DNA of 64,000 bases from Acinetobacter sedimenti (GTDB taxonomy: Bacteria; Pseudomonadota; Gammaproteobacteria; Pseudomonadales; Moraxellaceae), in contig NZ_JAKUML010000006.1 in the NCBI RefSeq assembly GCF_022601685.1, positions 62,001-126,000 of the forward strand, given 5' to 3'. This document shows, piece after piece, positions 49,225 through 60,674 of the stretch; the first letter of the stretch is position 1; the number at the start of each line of letters is the position of its first letter. The position numbers and the translations under genes were made by a program. The notes under the pieces are model-generated. The model had not been told where the DNA came from. It ran no database searches and worked only from the letters and a program-made list of their open reading frames with translations.

Positions 49225-49307
49225 GTTTACAATGTAAACAAGCCCCCTTTCACCAAAAATTACACTCTCTATAAAATTGTATTGCTTATCATGGTTACAT
49301 TGTAAAC
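49225..49307. promoter_or_regulatory. Paired GTTTACA/TGTAAAC palindromes upstream of bfmR
   Basis: A perfect 7+1+7 palindrome GTTTACA-A-TGTAAAC lies at 49225-49239, and a near copy GTTACATTGTAAAC at 49294-49307. A further direct pair TTTACA/CTTACA, 11 bases start to start, is at 49331-49347. The spacing and half-sites suit an OmpR-family regulator, so BfmR autoregulation is a reasonable inference; they could also act on nrdA. Confidence 0.45.
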
Positions 49308-49400
49308 TTAGGTAAAAATAGCTAAAGAAATTTACACTCCGCTTACATGTCAACCTGATGATTTTATGACGAATGAATTGTAAAAATTTATATCAACAAC

Positions 49401-49421
49401 TTATCCACAGAGTTATCTATA
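49401..49421 (+). promoter_or_regulatory. DnaA-box pair upstream of nrdA
   Basis: TTATCCACA, the consensus DnaA 9-mer, lies at 49401-49409; after three bases comes TTATCTATA (49413-49421), a weaker match in the same orientation. E. coli nrdAB is known to be controlled by DnaA through adjacent boxes. The rest of 49140-49705 is AT-rich leader and promoter DNA without a gene. Confidence 0.55.
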
Positions 49422-49705
49422 CGAGAAATCAAGCTTTCTTGTTAGTCTATTTCTGCACAAAAATATGCACACTTTTTAGCGGAAAAATAATTTCTATTGC
49501 TAAGTGTAGGAAACTAAATCAATTGCATCAAAAAAAGGATCTGATGCGAAAAGTCAAGATTGAATCACAAGAAAAATTACCGTATCTTGTGTCTCATAGA
49601 TTAAATCAACACAACTTATAGTGGTTTCGTTTTAGAAAACGGTCTTTGATATAAAGCACTTTTAAAAATGGAAGCCATCGACTAAATACATGGAGCAGTG
49701 CCGTC

Positions 49706-52531
<2,826 letters not shown>

Positions 52532-52660
52532 TAGGCGAATCAATAGATAAATCGTCGTAAAGATGAATCATGGCTCGGCGTGTTTTACTCAATTCAAAAC
52601 ACGCTGACTATCTGACAAAAAAACGATTTTAAGTATTTTGAAATATAGCGAGATTATAAT

Positions 52661-53947
52661 ATGTCAATTCTAAGCTGGGACGACTTTGAAGATGATGCAC
52701 AAAAGCATGCTCCTGCGACATCCCCATCTGCGCCCGTCGCACCGAAAGAAGCGCCTATACAGAAAGTGGTATCTGATGGACAGCCACAAGCGCAGAGCGT
52801 GGCTCCTGCAAAATCCCCTACACCAACAACAAATGGAAATGCAATTGATCCAACCGATTCGATGGCTCGAGCATCTGAATCCTTAAAACATTTGGACGTT
52901 GCACCAGGTCTTGAAGAGTTGGAAATGGGCGCAGGTCGTGTCGAAGTTGAAGACAAGCGCATGATCAACTGTCGTGCCGATCTAAACCAACTTGTACCAT
53001 TTCGCTATGAGTGGGCGTGGCAAAAATATCTTGACGGTTGTGCCAACCACTGGATGCCACAAGAAGTCAACATGAACCACGACATCGCACTGTGGAAGTC
53101 TGAAAATGGCTTGACCGATGACGAACGTGTGATTGTCAAACGCTCATTAGGTTTCTTCTCTACTGCAGATTCATTGGTTGCGAATAACTTGGTTTTGGCG
53201 ATCTATCGTCTGATCACCAATCCAGAATGTCGCCAATATATCTTGCGTCAAGCCTTTGAAGAAGCGATTCACACCCATGCGTATCAATACTGTATCGAAT
53301 CGTTGAGTATGGACGAAGGCGAAATCTTCAATATGTATCGTGAAGTCCCGAGTGTGGCACGTAAAGCCGCTTGGGGATTGAAATACACCCAATCGCTTGG
53401 TGATCCAAGCTTTAAAACAGGTACGACCGAAGATGATCAACAATTGCTCCGCAACTTGATCGCATTCTACTGTGTGCTTGAAGGCATCTTCTTCTACTGT
53501 GGCTTTACCCAAATCTTGAGTATGGGGCGTCGTAACAAGATGACTGGTGTGGCTGAGCAGTTCCAATATATCTTGCGTGATGAGTCGATGCACGTGAACT
53601 TCGGTATCGACATGATTAACCAAATCAAGATCGAAAATCCACAGCTTTGGACGAAAGACTTCCAACAAGAAGTGATCCAAATGATCTTGGAAGGCACCAT
53701 GCTTGAGATCGAATATGCTCGTGATACCATGCCACGTGGCGTACTCGGTATGAACGCTGCGATGATGGAAGAATATTTGAAATTTATCTCTAACCGTCGT
53801 TTGACACAACTGGGTTTGCCTGAGCAGTTCAAAGGTGTAAGTAATCCATTCCAATGGATGTCTGAGATGATGGACTTGCGTAAAGAGAAGAACTTCTTTG
53901 AAACACGTGTGACGGACTATCAGACCGGTGGTGCGTTGAGTTGGTAA
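52661..53947 (+). CDS. nrdB: Class Ia ribonucleotide reductase, beta subunit
   Basis: Supplies the tyrosyl radical from a diiron site. Diiron ligands and radical tyrosine regions are visible in [34 protein letters not shown] and [14 protein letters not shown]. The 428-residue protein has an N-terminal extension of about 100 residues rich in Pro, Ala and Gln (about 17-65) before the core; it does not look like an ATP cone. The C-terminal [11 protein letters not shown] is the usual alpha-binding tail type. It follows nrdA with a 129-base gap. Confidence 0.96.
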   Translation: MSILSWDDFEDDAQKHAPATSPSAPVAPKEAPIQKVVSDGQPQAQSVAPAKSPTPTTNGNAIDPTDSMARASESLKHLDVAPGLEELEMGAGRVEVEDKRMINCRADLNQLVPFRYEWAWQKYLDGCANHWMPQEVNMNHDIALWKSENGLTDDERVIVKRSLGFFSTADSLVANNLVLAIYRLITNPECRQYILRQAFEEAIHTHAYQYCIESLSMDEGEIFNMYREVPSVARKAAWGLKYTQSLGDPSFKTGTTEDDQQLLRNLIAFYCVLEGIFFYCGFTQILSMGRRNKMTGVAEQFQYILRDESMHVNFGIDMINQIKIENPQLWTKDFQQEVIQMILEGTMLEIEYARDTMPRGVLGMNAAMMEEYLKFISNRRLTQLGLPEQFKGVSNPFQWMSEMMDLRKEKNFFETRVTDYQTGGALSW

Positions 53948-53991
53948 TGAACCGATTGAATTGCAATAACTAAAAGATGAAGTCACATATT

Positions 53992-54030
53992 AAAATCCCC
54001 CTTCAGTTGGATTCAACTGAAAGGGGATTT
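53992..54030. terminator. Bidirectional terminator between nrdB and the alcohol dehydrogenase gene
   Basis: A long stem with TTCAGTTG and CAACTGAA inner arms and AAATCCCC / GGGGATTT outer arms, loop GATT, lies between two convergent genes. The end A/T runs are short (three bases). Confidence 0.75.
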
Positions 54031-54051
54031 CCGATTCATAGCGCTAACAGT

Positions 54052-55080
54052 CTACAATGACATATCAATAACAATACGCCCATCAATTTTGCCTGCTTCC
54101 ATGCGATCAAAGATATCATTGATATTTTCTAAAGGTTCGACACTAATGTGTGCTTTGACCTTTCCACGTGCAGCAATCTCTAATGCTTCTTTTAAATCAA
54201 GTCGTGTGCCAACAATCGAACCACGTACAGTAATCCCTTCAAGTACCATATCAAAGATCGACAAATCAAATTTACCTGGTGGCAAGCCATTTAACACCAT
54301 CGTACCGCCACGGCGGATAATTTGTACTGCTTGCTCAAAGGCTTTTGGCGAAACTGCAGTCACTAATACACCATGACAACCATCACCCGTGGCAGCCATC
54401 ACCGCTTCTTTGACATCTTGTTTGAGCGCATTGATACCAACATCTGCACCTAGCTTTTGAGCCAGCTCAAGTTTCGAATCATCAACATCAATTGCAACAA
54501 CATTATAACCCATCGTTTTGGCATACTGTACCGCCACATGACCTAAACCACCAATACCAGAGATGGCAACCCAATCCCCCGTCTTAGCCTCTGTCATTTT
54601 TAACCCTTTATATACAGTCACACCTGCACACAAAATTGGCGCAATTTCGAGCAAATCAACACCCTCAGGAATCACGCCAACATACTCACCATCAGCTAGG
54701 CAATATTCAGCAAAGCTACCATTCACTGAATAACCTGAGTTTTGTTGCTCTTTACACAAGGTTTCCCAACCTGCATAGCAATGGTCGCAATGTCCACAGG
54801 CAGAATACAGCCATGGCACACCCACTTTATCACCGACCTTGAGATGGTGAATACCTTCGCCTATTTCCACCACTTCACCCACGCCTTCGTGTCCAGGTAT
54901 AAATGGTACGGTCGGTTTTACAGGCCAGTCACCGTGCATCGCATGTAAATCTGTATGACAAACACCCGTAGCAATCATTTTCACTAAGACTTTACCTGTA
55001 GTGACTTTAGGGATTTCCACTTGCTTAATTTCTAAAGGTTGATTAAATGCTGTCACAACAGCAGCCTTCATAGTTCCCAT
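54052..55080 (-). CDS. adhP: Zinc-dependent alcohol dehydrogenase, AdhP type
   Basis: An NAD-dependent medium-chain alcohol dehydrogenase of 342 residues, best matched to the ethanol-active AdhP group. Catalytic zinc ligands are C41 (GVCHTDLHA) and H64 ([10 protein letters not shown]); four structural-zinc cysteines lie at 95, 98, 101 and 109 ([15 protein letters not shown]). The nucleotide-binding [14 protein letters not shown] is near residue 175. GGAG eight bases before the ATG at 55080 supports that start over an internal ATG three codons on. The exact substrate is not set by the sequence. Confidence 0.9.
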   Translation of the reverse strand: MGTMKAAVVTAFNQPLEIKQVEIPKVTTGKVLVKMIATGVCHTDLHAMHGDWPVKPTVPFIPGHEGVGEVVEIGEGIHHLKVGDKVGVPWLYSACGHCDHCYAGWETLCKEQQNSGYSVNGSFAEYCLADGEYVGVIPEGVDLLEIAPILCAGVTVYKGLKMTEAKTGDWVAISGIGGLGHVAVQYAKTMGYNVVAIDVDDSKLELAQKLGADVGINALKQDVKEAVMAATGDGCHGVLVTAVSPKAFEQAVQIIRRGGTMVLNGLPPGKFDLSIFDMVLEGITVRGSIVGTRLDLKEALEIAARGKVKAHISVEPLENINDIFDRMEAGKIDGRIVIDMSL

Positions 55081-55334
55081 CTTTTTATCTCCATTTCCTA
55101 GATATCAGCATCATTGATGATACCGATGCTTTGACCATAACAAGATGAAGGTAGGTATTTGGTATGTGCGATTTAATTGAATCGCGAAAAGTTCAAACTG
55201 CGCATTCAATGCACCTCAAATGCTGATCTAAGAAGATTATTTGGTCGATCAGAACAGCTTTAAAAATATCAAGCTAGCTGAGTAAATCTTATTCAGCGTC
55301 ATTTAAGATTCATTTTTCTAAAAATGGAAACTCC

Positions 55335-55365
55335 AAAAAACATAAACCCGAATTGAACTCCCTGT
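55335..55365 (-). repeat. 31-bp terminator-like repeat, upstream copy
   Basis: Identical over 31 bases to 57680-57710, in the same orientation. On the minus strand it gives the second arm of a hairpin and a T-rich tail; the first arm (55366-55376) pairs with one mismatch and several G-U pairs. The rest of 55081-55775 is AT-rich DNA in which I see no other gene. Confidence 0.6.
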
Positions 55366-55775
55366 CCAATTTAGGCTGAGTGTTCTTTTAGAGATAACTG
55401 CACCTTAATCATACAACATGTGAAGTCTAAGTGAAGAATTACAACGATCATACCTACCCACCACACTCGCACTATTAAGCTCAACTATACATTCATAATG
55501 CAAAACGATAGTTTAATAAAAAATAAAACTTCGCTTTTATTTTGATCATATCTTTTTGCATAAATCAGATGTGCATTCTTATGTTTTCGCCAAGTTTTTT
55601 GGTGTAGTAATGACGTTTATAAAAACAAAGCAACGATGTAGTTTCGTGCTTTCAATTTTTACAGAGTCAATCACAGCAATACCGTTTCTGGTTTAAGCAA
55701 GTCAAAAAATGGAAGCTATAAAATCAACTGAATAAACAAGTCTTTAATGAACAAAGCAATGTCAGGAGTGACAGT

Positions 55776-57464
55776 ATGAAAAAGCGCAATTTAGTTTTAG
55801 CATTATGTGCCATTGGGAGTATCGGTTTAGCTGGCTGTAATGATGACGATTCAAACAATAATTTTTCCTCAACATCAGGAGACACCATCATTCTAACCAG
55901 TGATGGCATGATTAGTTCAATCAACAAAAATGCTCCAGATGAAGTTGTGTCCAACCGAAGCGTATCAGGATTGCAATCTGGCGATGAGTTGGTGGGTATC
56001 GATTATCGCCCGAGCAATGGCATGCTCTACGCAGTTGGGATGTTAGGTAATATTTATACCGTCGACCCTGATACGGGCGAGGCAACTTTTGTTGCAGCAT
56101 TGACAGCAGATCCAAAAGACACTACTGATGGTAATGATCCATTTGAGTCCATTATGGGTGATGCTGATCTGATCACTGTCAATTTCAATCCAGTTGCAGA
56201 TCGACTTCGAGTGATGACCGAAACAGGACAAAATTTGCGTATCAATGTCGATACGGGTGCAACCATCACTGATGGCATGATCAATATGAATGGTGGCGAT
56301 CCATCTGTCATCGCTGGTGCATATACCAATGCCTTTGCAGGAACAGGCTCAACCAAACTATATAGTCTTGATCAAAATAGCGACCGCATTTATTTACAGA
56401 ACGCCAATGCAGGGACTTTAGGTATGTCTACCGCATTGGCGACGGGTGTCGATATTGCAGGCTCGATTGGCTTTGACATTAATGGCATCAACAATGAAGC
56501 ATTTATTGCATTGAAGTCATCTGGTCAATATATGATGCACACCTTAAACCTTGCAAATGTTGCCACTGGAGCTGATGCTGTGGTGAGCTCGTCAAATTTG
56601 GCATCGAGTTATAATGACAAAAATATTCGTGGCATTACCTTAAAGCCTGCTGAGGACTCTTCAGCAATGGCATTGGGTCTGACGACTGACAACAAGATGC
56701 TCAGCTTCTCATTGATGACACCGAGTGAAACCACTGAAATCATGGTCACAGGATTAGCTACAGATGAGCGCTTAGTTGGTATTGATTACCGTCTTCGCAC
56801 GATGACAGACAACTCTGGCATGCTATATGGTTTGACTAATCAATCTAATCTCTACACCATCGACCCAGCAACGGGTGTCAGCACCATGGTCAGCACACTT
56901 ACACCAGCAGCTGACAGCGCTTTTGAAGAAATGGAAGGCGAGCAATTTGTAGTTGACTTCAACCCTGCCGCTGACCGCCTACGTGTCATTAGCAATACAG
57001 GGCAAAACTTAAGAATTAATGTCGATACGGGTGAAACTATTTTAGACGGTGAAATAAATGGTATCGAAGGTGCTGTAGTTACAGGTGCAGCTTACACCAA
57101 TAGCTTCCAAACGTCGATTGAAGGCTTAGGCACAGCGTTATTTGATATCGATCAAGCTAACAATTTGCTTGCACAACAGTTACCGCCAAATGATGGTACG
57201 CTCATCTCTATCGGCACAATCGCAAATTCACTTGGCATGGATAATGGCTTTGATATCGCAGGCGGTGATAATGGCTTTGCCTTTGCCACTGTACCATCAA
57301 CAAGTGGCGGTTCAATGCTATATCGTGTAGATATCAATCCTGATACAAGCCTCACTACACCTCGAATGCGTCCTGCTGTGAATGTTGATGGCACTCCAAA
57401 CGCAGAGGCATCCATGATTGGTGGTGACAGCAGTGTGATTGATATTGCAATCCTCTTGAAATAA
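55776..57464 (+). CDS. DUF4394 lipoprotein with two tandem domains
   Basis: A 562-residue exported lipoprotein (signal ending GLAG|C, cysteine 21, then NDDDSNNN). Two DUF4394 units follow: about 40-285 and about 325-560. Each holds a (E/D)LVGIDYR...MLYG(V/L)...YT(V/I)DP(D/A)TG motif and NFNP(V/A)ADRLRV(M/I)(T/S)xTGQNLRINVDTG. The domain is predicted to be a beta-propeller-like repeat protein of unknown function. AGGAG eight bases upstream supports the start. It is a single gene with its own terminator at 57497-57527. Confidence 0.88.
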   Translation: MKKRNLVLALCAIGSIGLAGCNDDDSNNNFSSTSGDTIILTSDGMISSINKNAPDEVVSNRSVSGLQSGDELVGIDYRPSNGMLYAVGMLGNIYTVDPDTGEATFVAALTADPKDTTDGNDPFESIMGDADLITVNFNPVADRLRVMTETGQNLRINVDTGATITDGMINMNGGDPSVIAGAYTNAFAGTGSTKLYSLDQNSDRIYLQNANAGTLGMSTALATGVDIAGSIGFDINGINNEAFIALKSSGQYMMHTLNLANVATGADAVVSSSNLASSYNDKNIRGITLKPAEDSSAMALGLTTDNKMLSFSLMTPSETTEIMVTGLATDERLVGIDYRLRTMTDNSGMLYGLTNQSNLYTIDPATGVSTMVSTLTPAADSAFEEMEGEQFVVDFNPAADRLRVISNTGQNLRINVDTGETILDGEINGIEGAVVTGAAYTNSFQTSIEGLGTALFDIDQANNLLAQQLPPNDGTLISIGTIANSLGMDNGFDIAGGDNGFAFATVPSTSGGSMLYRVDINPDTSLTTPRMRPAVNVDGTPNAEASMIGGDSSVIDIAILLK

Positions 57465-57496
57465 CAGCATCAATCAACTTCGATCAGTCAATCTAG

Positions 57497-57527
57497 CTTA
57501 GTTCAACAGTGTTGGGCTAAGTTTTTT
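57497..57527 (+). terminator. Terminator of the DUF4394 gene
   Basis: Arms CTTAGTTCAA and TTGGGCTAAG (two G-U pairs) followed by a T run, about 33 bases after the stop codon. Confidence 0.75.
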
Positions 57528-57676
57528 AGTTTTTAACTATTTTATTTGAACATTGAGAGAATACAGTAAAAAATAAAGCAACAAAGCATTGATTCAATGA
57601 TGATAACTAACAAACGATACTCAATAAAAATTATTGAAACTGATGAAATCAACTTAAAATAATGAAATGACAACAT

Positions 57677-57850
57677 CAAAAAAAACATAAACCCGAATTG
57701 AACTCCCTGTTCAATTCGGGCAATATGCGGTTGTGCGACGATTTTTGTTTTTATTAGGTCTTCCTTACCACATCTTTTCCATGATGATGTTCCATTCAGC
57801 TAAAGTCTATCCATAGTGTGGGCTTCCAAGCCCGATCCTGCGCTGATGAA
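57677..57850 (-). ncRNA. Possible small RNA with intrinsic terminator
   Basis: On the minus strand a compact hairpin (GGGCTT / AAGCCC, 57820-57833) is followed about 100 bases later by a perfect 11-bp hairpin (CCCGAATTGAA / TTCAATTCGGG, 57692-57720) and TTTATG then eight T. No open frame spans it. This could be an independent small RNA or just the terminator of the gene ending at 57950. The remainder of 57528-57949 has no gene. Confidence 0.3.
57680..57710 (-). repeat. 31-bp terminator-like repeat, downstream copy
   Basis: Identical to 55335-55365. Here the hairpin is perfect. The two copies flank the DUF4394 gene as direct repeats. Confidence 0.6.
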
Positions 57851-57949
57851 CTTATCTTAAGAAAAACTCACTTTCACCGAAAGTCGCAAATCACAACAGC
57901 TTTTGTAAGCCATTTCTTACAGTATTTTTACAACAGTACATATCACCCT

Positions 57950-59062
57950 TTATGACGCTTGTACTTGACCGTTTGGAATATCAGTTTTTAAGTTTTCAGT
58001 CCGAGATTTTTCAATACCTTCTTGGATTTTTTCATCTGCTTCCTCTTGATCACCGTCTTCCTCTTCGATCTCCTCATGGATGTCCTCATACATACGATCA
58101 GTTTGTAGTACGGTATACACAGGGAAATGATCCGAGCCGATATGTGGTAGTCGTTCCATTTTTACTAAGGCGAAGTCAATGCTGTGGAAGACATGATCCA
58201 ATGACCATCGGAAGCATGGATAGTCCGCATGAAAAGTATTGATAAATTTGCGCCCAACACGTGGGTCAAGCAAACCACTGATGCGCTGAAACAATCGTGT
58301 GGTCTTCGACCAAGCCACATCGTTGAGATCACCCATAACGATACAACTTTGATCTATATCTTTGATTGCATCACCAACCATGAGTAGTTCCGCATCTCGC
58401 AAAGTAGACTCCGCAGCTTCGGTCGGGCTCGGTGGCTGTGGGTGCAAACAATACAAATCGACCTCATTACCCGAGCGCAAAATCACCGAGGCATGAATGG
58501 ATGGAATCTCATCACAGAGTAAATATTTCACCTCAGCATCTTTCAGCTCAAGCTTGCTATACAGGTGCATCCCATAGAGGTTGTCTAAGGGCACAGCGAC
58601 ACGATAGGGATAATCTTTTTCAATGACACTCAAGGCATTTTGCCAAGATTGATCGGTTTCGAGAGTAAGTAACAAATCAGGTTGCAACTCATCGACTAGA
58701 TCAATCAGTTTTTGATATTGACGATTTGGTGTCAGTACATTGGACACGATCATGGAGATTTGATTGTCAGGATTGAGGTCTTCTTGGCGCACCAACTTGA
58801 CTTGATCTTTCCATATAAACGTATAAGGCAAGATCATTTTCAGCTGATATGCGATTGCGACCATCAAGGCAATGAGTAAAATTTCACGCCAAATCGTCCA
58901 CGCTTCAGGCCACCAAATCAGCCCTGCCAATGTTAAAATCCCGACAAATAAAATTTGTAATCGTGGAAAATCAGCAATACGAAACCACCATTCATCACGT
59001 GGAATCCGTGACGAAATGGTCAGCCAAATCACCAATATTGCCAAAATCACAAACAACAACAT
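57950..59062 (-). CDS. Membrane-anchored endonuclease/exonuclease/phosphatase-family protein
   Basis: A 370-residue protein. Three hydrophobic segments (about 1-18, 32-52 and 58-76) anchor it; the C-terminal domain from about 100 is an EEP fold with MIVSNVLTPNRQY, LLLTLETDQSW (metal-binding Glu), MGDLNDVAWS and SLDHVFHS...HIGSDHFPV. The acidic tail (HEEIEEEDGDQEEADEK, about 328-345) is unusual. The substrate could be nucleic acid or phospholipid/phosphoester. The ATG at 59062 is chosen over a TTG 15 bases upstream. Confidence 0.85.
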   Translation of the reverse strand: MLLFVILAILVIWLTISSRIPRDEWWFRIADFPRLQILFVGILTLAGLIWWPEAWTIWREILLIALMVAIAYQLKMILPYTFIWKDQVKLVRQEDLNPDNQISMIVSNVLTPNRQYQKLIDLVDELQPDLLLTLETDQSWQNALSVIEKDYPYRVAVPLDNLYGMHLYSKLELKDAEVKYLLCDEIPSIHASVILRSGNEVDLYCLHPQPPSPTEAAESTLRDAELLMVGDAIKDIDQSCIVMGDLNDVAWSKTTRLFQRISGLLDPRVGRKFINTFHADYPCFRWSLDHVFHSIDFALVKMERLPHIGSDHFPVYTVLQTDRMYEDIHEEIEEEDGDQEEADEKIQEGIEKSRTENLKTDIPNGQVQAS

Positions 59063-59342
59063 GCTGTAAATCCCCAAACTTTTTATTCGTTTTGTTGGTC
59101 AATCTTACTTTAATGCACTGATATTAACCAATGATGGCAGTAGATGCAGAAATTTTTTGTTATTTATCAGGTTTTAAAAAGCTGAATAGATCATCAGAGT
59201 TTGGATTGCATTTTTTGCCCGCAAGCTTATAGAATTGTTACCACTTCGTATGATAAATGCTGTGCAGAACCTATTGCATTTGCTACACTTTAGTCCCTTT
59301 ATCCCTAATTGTTTTTAATTACAAAACCTGAGGCAAGATGAC

Positions 59343-60458
59343 ATGAAAGTAGGTTTGGTTGGCTGGCGTGGAATGGTTGGTTCTGTTCTGATGCAACGTA
59401 TGGTTGAAGAAAATGATTTTGCTCACTTTGAGCCATTTTATTTTTCGACCAGTAATGCAGGTGGTGAAGCACCTACATTAGGTGGAAAGACAGCCCCTGC
59501 TTTGATGGATGCTAACGATATTAGTCGCTTAAAACAGATGGACGTGATCCTCACCTGTCAAGGTGGCGACTATACGTCTGCGGTCTATCCACAACTTCGC
59601 AAAGAAGGTTGGAATGGCTATTGGATTGATGCTGCAAGCACACTACGCATGGCGGATGAAGCGATCATCGTACTTGATCCTGTCAATGCCAATGTCATTA
59701 AAAATGGTTTGGCTAATGGTGTCAAAACCTTTGCAGGTGGTAACTGTACCGTATCTTTGATGTTGATGGGTCTAGGTTCATTGTTTCAAAACAATTTGGT
59801 GGAATGGATGACTGCAATGACTTATCAAGCCGCATCAGGTGCAGGTGCGCAAAATATGCGTGAGCTGATCACTGGTATGGGCTATTTGTACAATAATACC
59901 AAAGGTTTATTGGATGATCCGAAGTCTGCAATCTTGGATATTGACCGTCAAATCGCAGAACTGCAACGTGGCGACAGCTTCCCGAAAGAAAACTTTGGCG
60001 TGCCACTCGCAGGCTCATTGATTCCATATATCGACAAACAACTTGAAAGCGGTCAATCAAAAGAAGAGTGGAAAGGTCAAGTTGAAACCAACAAAATCTT
60101 GGGTAATACGCAGATTGTTCCGATTGATGGACACTGTGTACGTATCGGTGCAATGCGTTGTCACTCGCAGGCGTTGACCATCAAACTTCGTCAAGATGTG
60201 CCTTTGAATGAGATTGAAGACATGATCGCTCAATCTAACCAATGGGCGAAAGTCGTACCTAATACACGTGAAGCCTCGATGACAGACCTCACGCCTGTCG
60301 CAGTGACTGGCACGCTCTCTATTCCAGTCGGACGTTTGCGCAAGCTCAATATGGGTAAAGAATACCTCGGTGCATTCACCGTAGGCGATCAACTCCTTTG
60401 GGGAGCAGCTGAGCCATTACGCCGTATGCTTCGGATCTTGATCGACTACAAATCTTAA
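59343..60458 (+). CDS. asd: Aspartate-semialdehyde dehydrogenase
   Basis: Reduces aspartyl phosphate to aspartate semialdehyde, the branch point to lysine/diaminopimelate, threonine and methionine. The NADP-binding [14 protein letters not shown] opens the 371-residue protein, the active cysteine is C135 in [10 protein letters not shown] (same number as in E. coli), and substrate-binding arginine and histidine regions ([13 protein letters not shown]) follow. A terminator lies at 60516-60550. Upstream 59078-59342 holds no gene. Confidence 0.97.
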   Translation: MKVGLVGWRGMVGSVLMQRMVEENDFAHFEPFYFSTSNAGGEAPTLGGKTAPALMDANDISRLKQMDVILTCQGGDYTSAVYPQLRKEGWNGYWIDAASTLRMADEAIIVLDPVNANVIKNGLANGVKTFAGGNCTVSLMLMGLGSLFQNNLVEWMTAMTYQAASGAGAQNMRELITGMGYLYNNTKGLLDDPKSAILDIDRQIAELQRGDSFPKENFGVPLAGSLIPYIDKQLESGQSKEEWKGQVETNKILGNTQIVPIDGHCVRIGAMRCHSQALTIKLRQDVPLNEIEDMIAQSNQWAKVVPNTREASMTDLTPVAVTGTLSIPVGRLRKLNMGKEYLGAFTVGDQLLWGAAEPLRRMLRILIDYKS

Positions 60459-60515
60459 ACTGAAATAAAAGATTAAATCGACTTGCTTAAACGCAACGAA
60501 GCATTGTAAGTTATA

Positions 60516-60550
60516 CCGTAGAGTGAATTCATTTGCTCTACGGTTTTTTT
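60516..60550 (+). terminator. Terminator of asd
   Basis: Arms CCGTAGAG and CTCTACGG with a 12-base loop, followed by a T run. Confidence 0.85.
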
Positions 60551-60674
60551 CAACATATTAATGCCTACAAGCGCACATTTATACGTGATATTGTTAGATT
60601 GAACAGTTGTTAAAGGATGTGAATGACATCACGTCCAAAGTGGTACAGTAAAAAATAAGCAAGATGGAACGATC

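Noticed and set aside
49373..49621. An 82-codon open frame between bfmR and nrdA
   Set aside because: It overlaps the DnaA-box region, has no ribosome site, and its composition looks like translated AT-rich regulatory DNA.
49600..49640. A possible NrdR box near ACACAACTTATAGTGG
   Set aside because: The match to the NrdR consensus palindrome is poor and I could not find the usual second box at helical spacing.
53171..53986. A 271-codon open frame antisense to nrdB
   Set aside because: It lies wholly opposite a well-supported gene, has no ribosome site or family resemblance, and is rich in His/Phe/Thr as expected for a codon-bias shadow.
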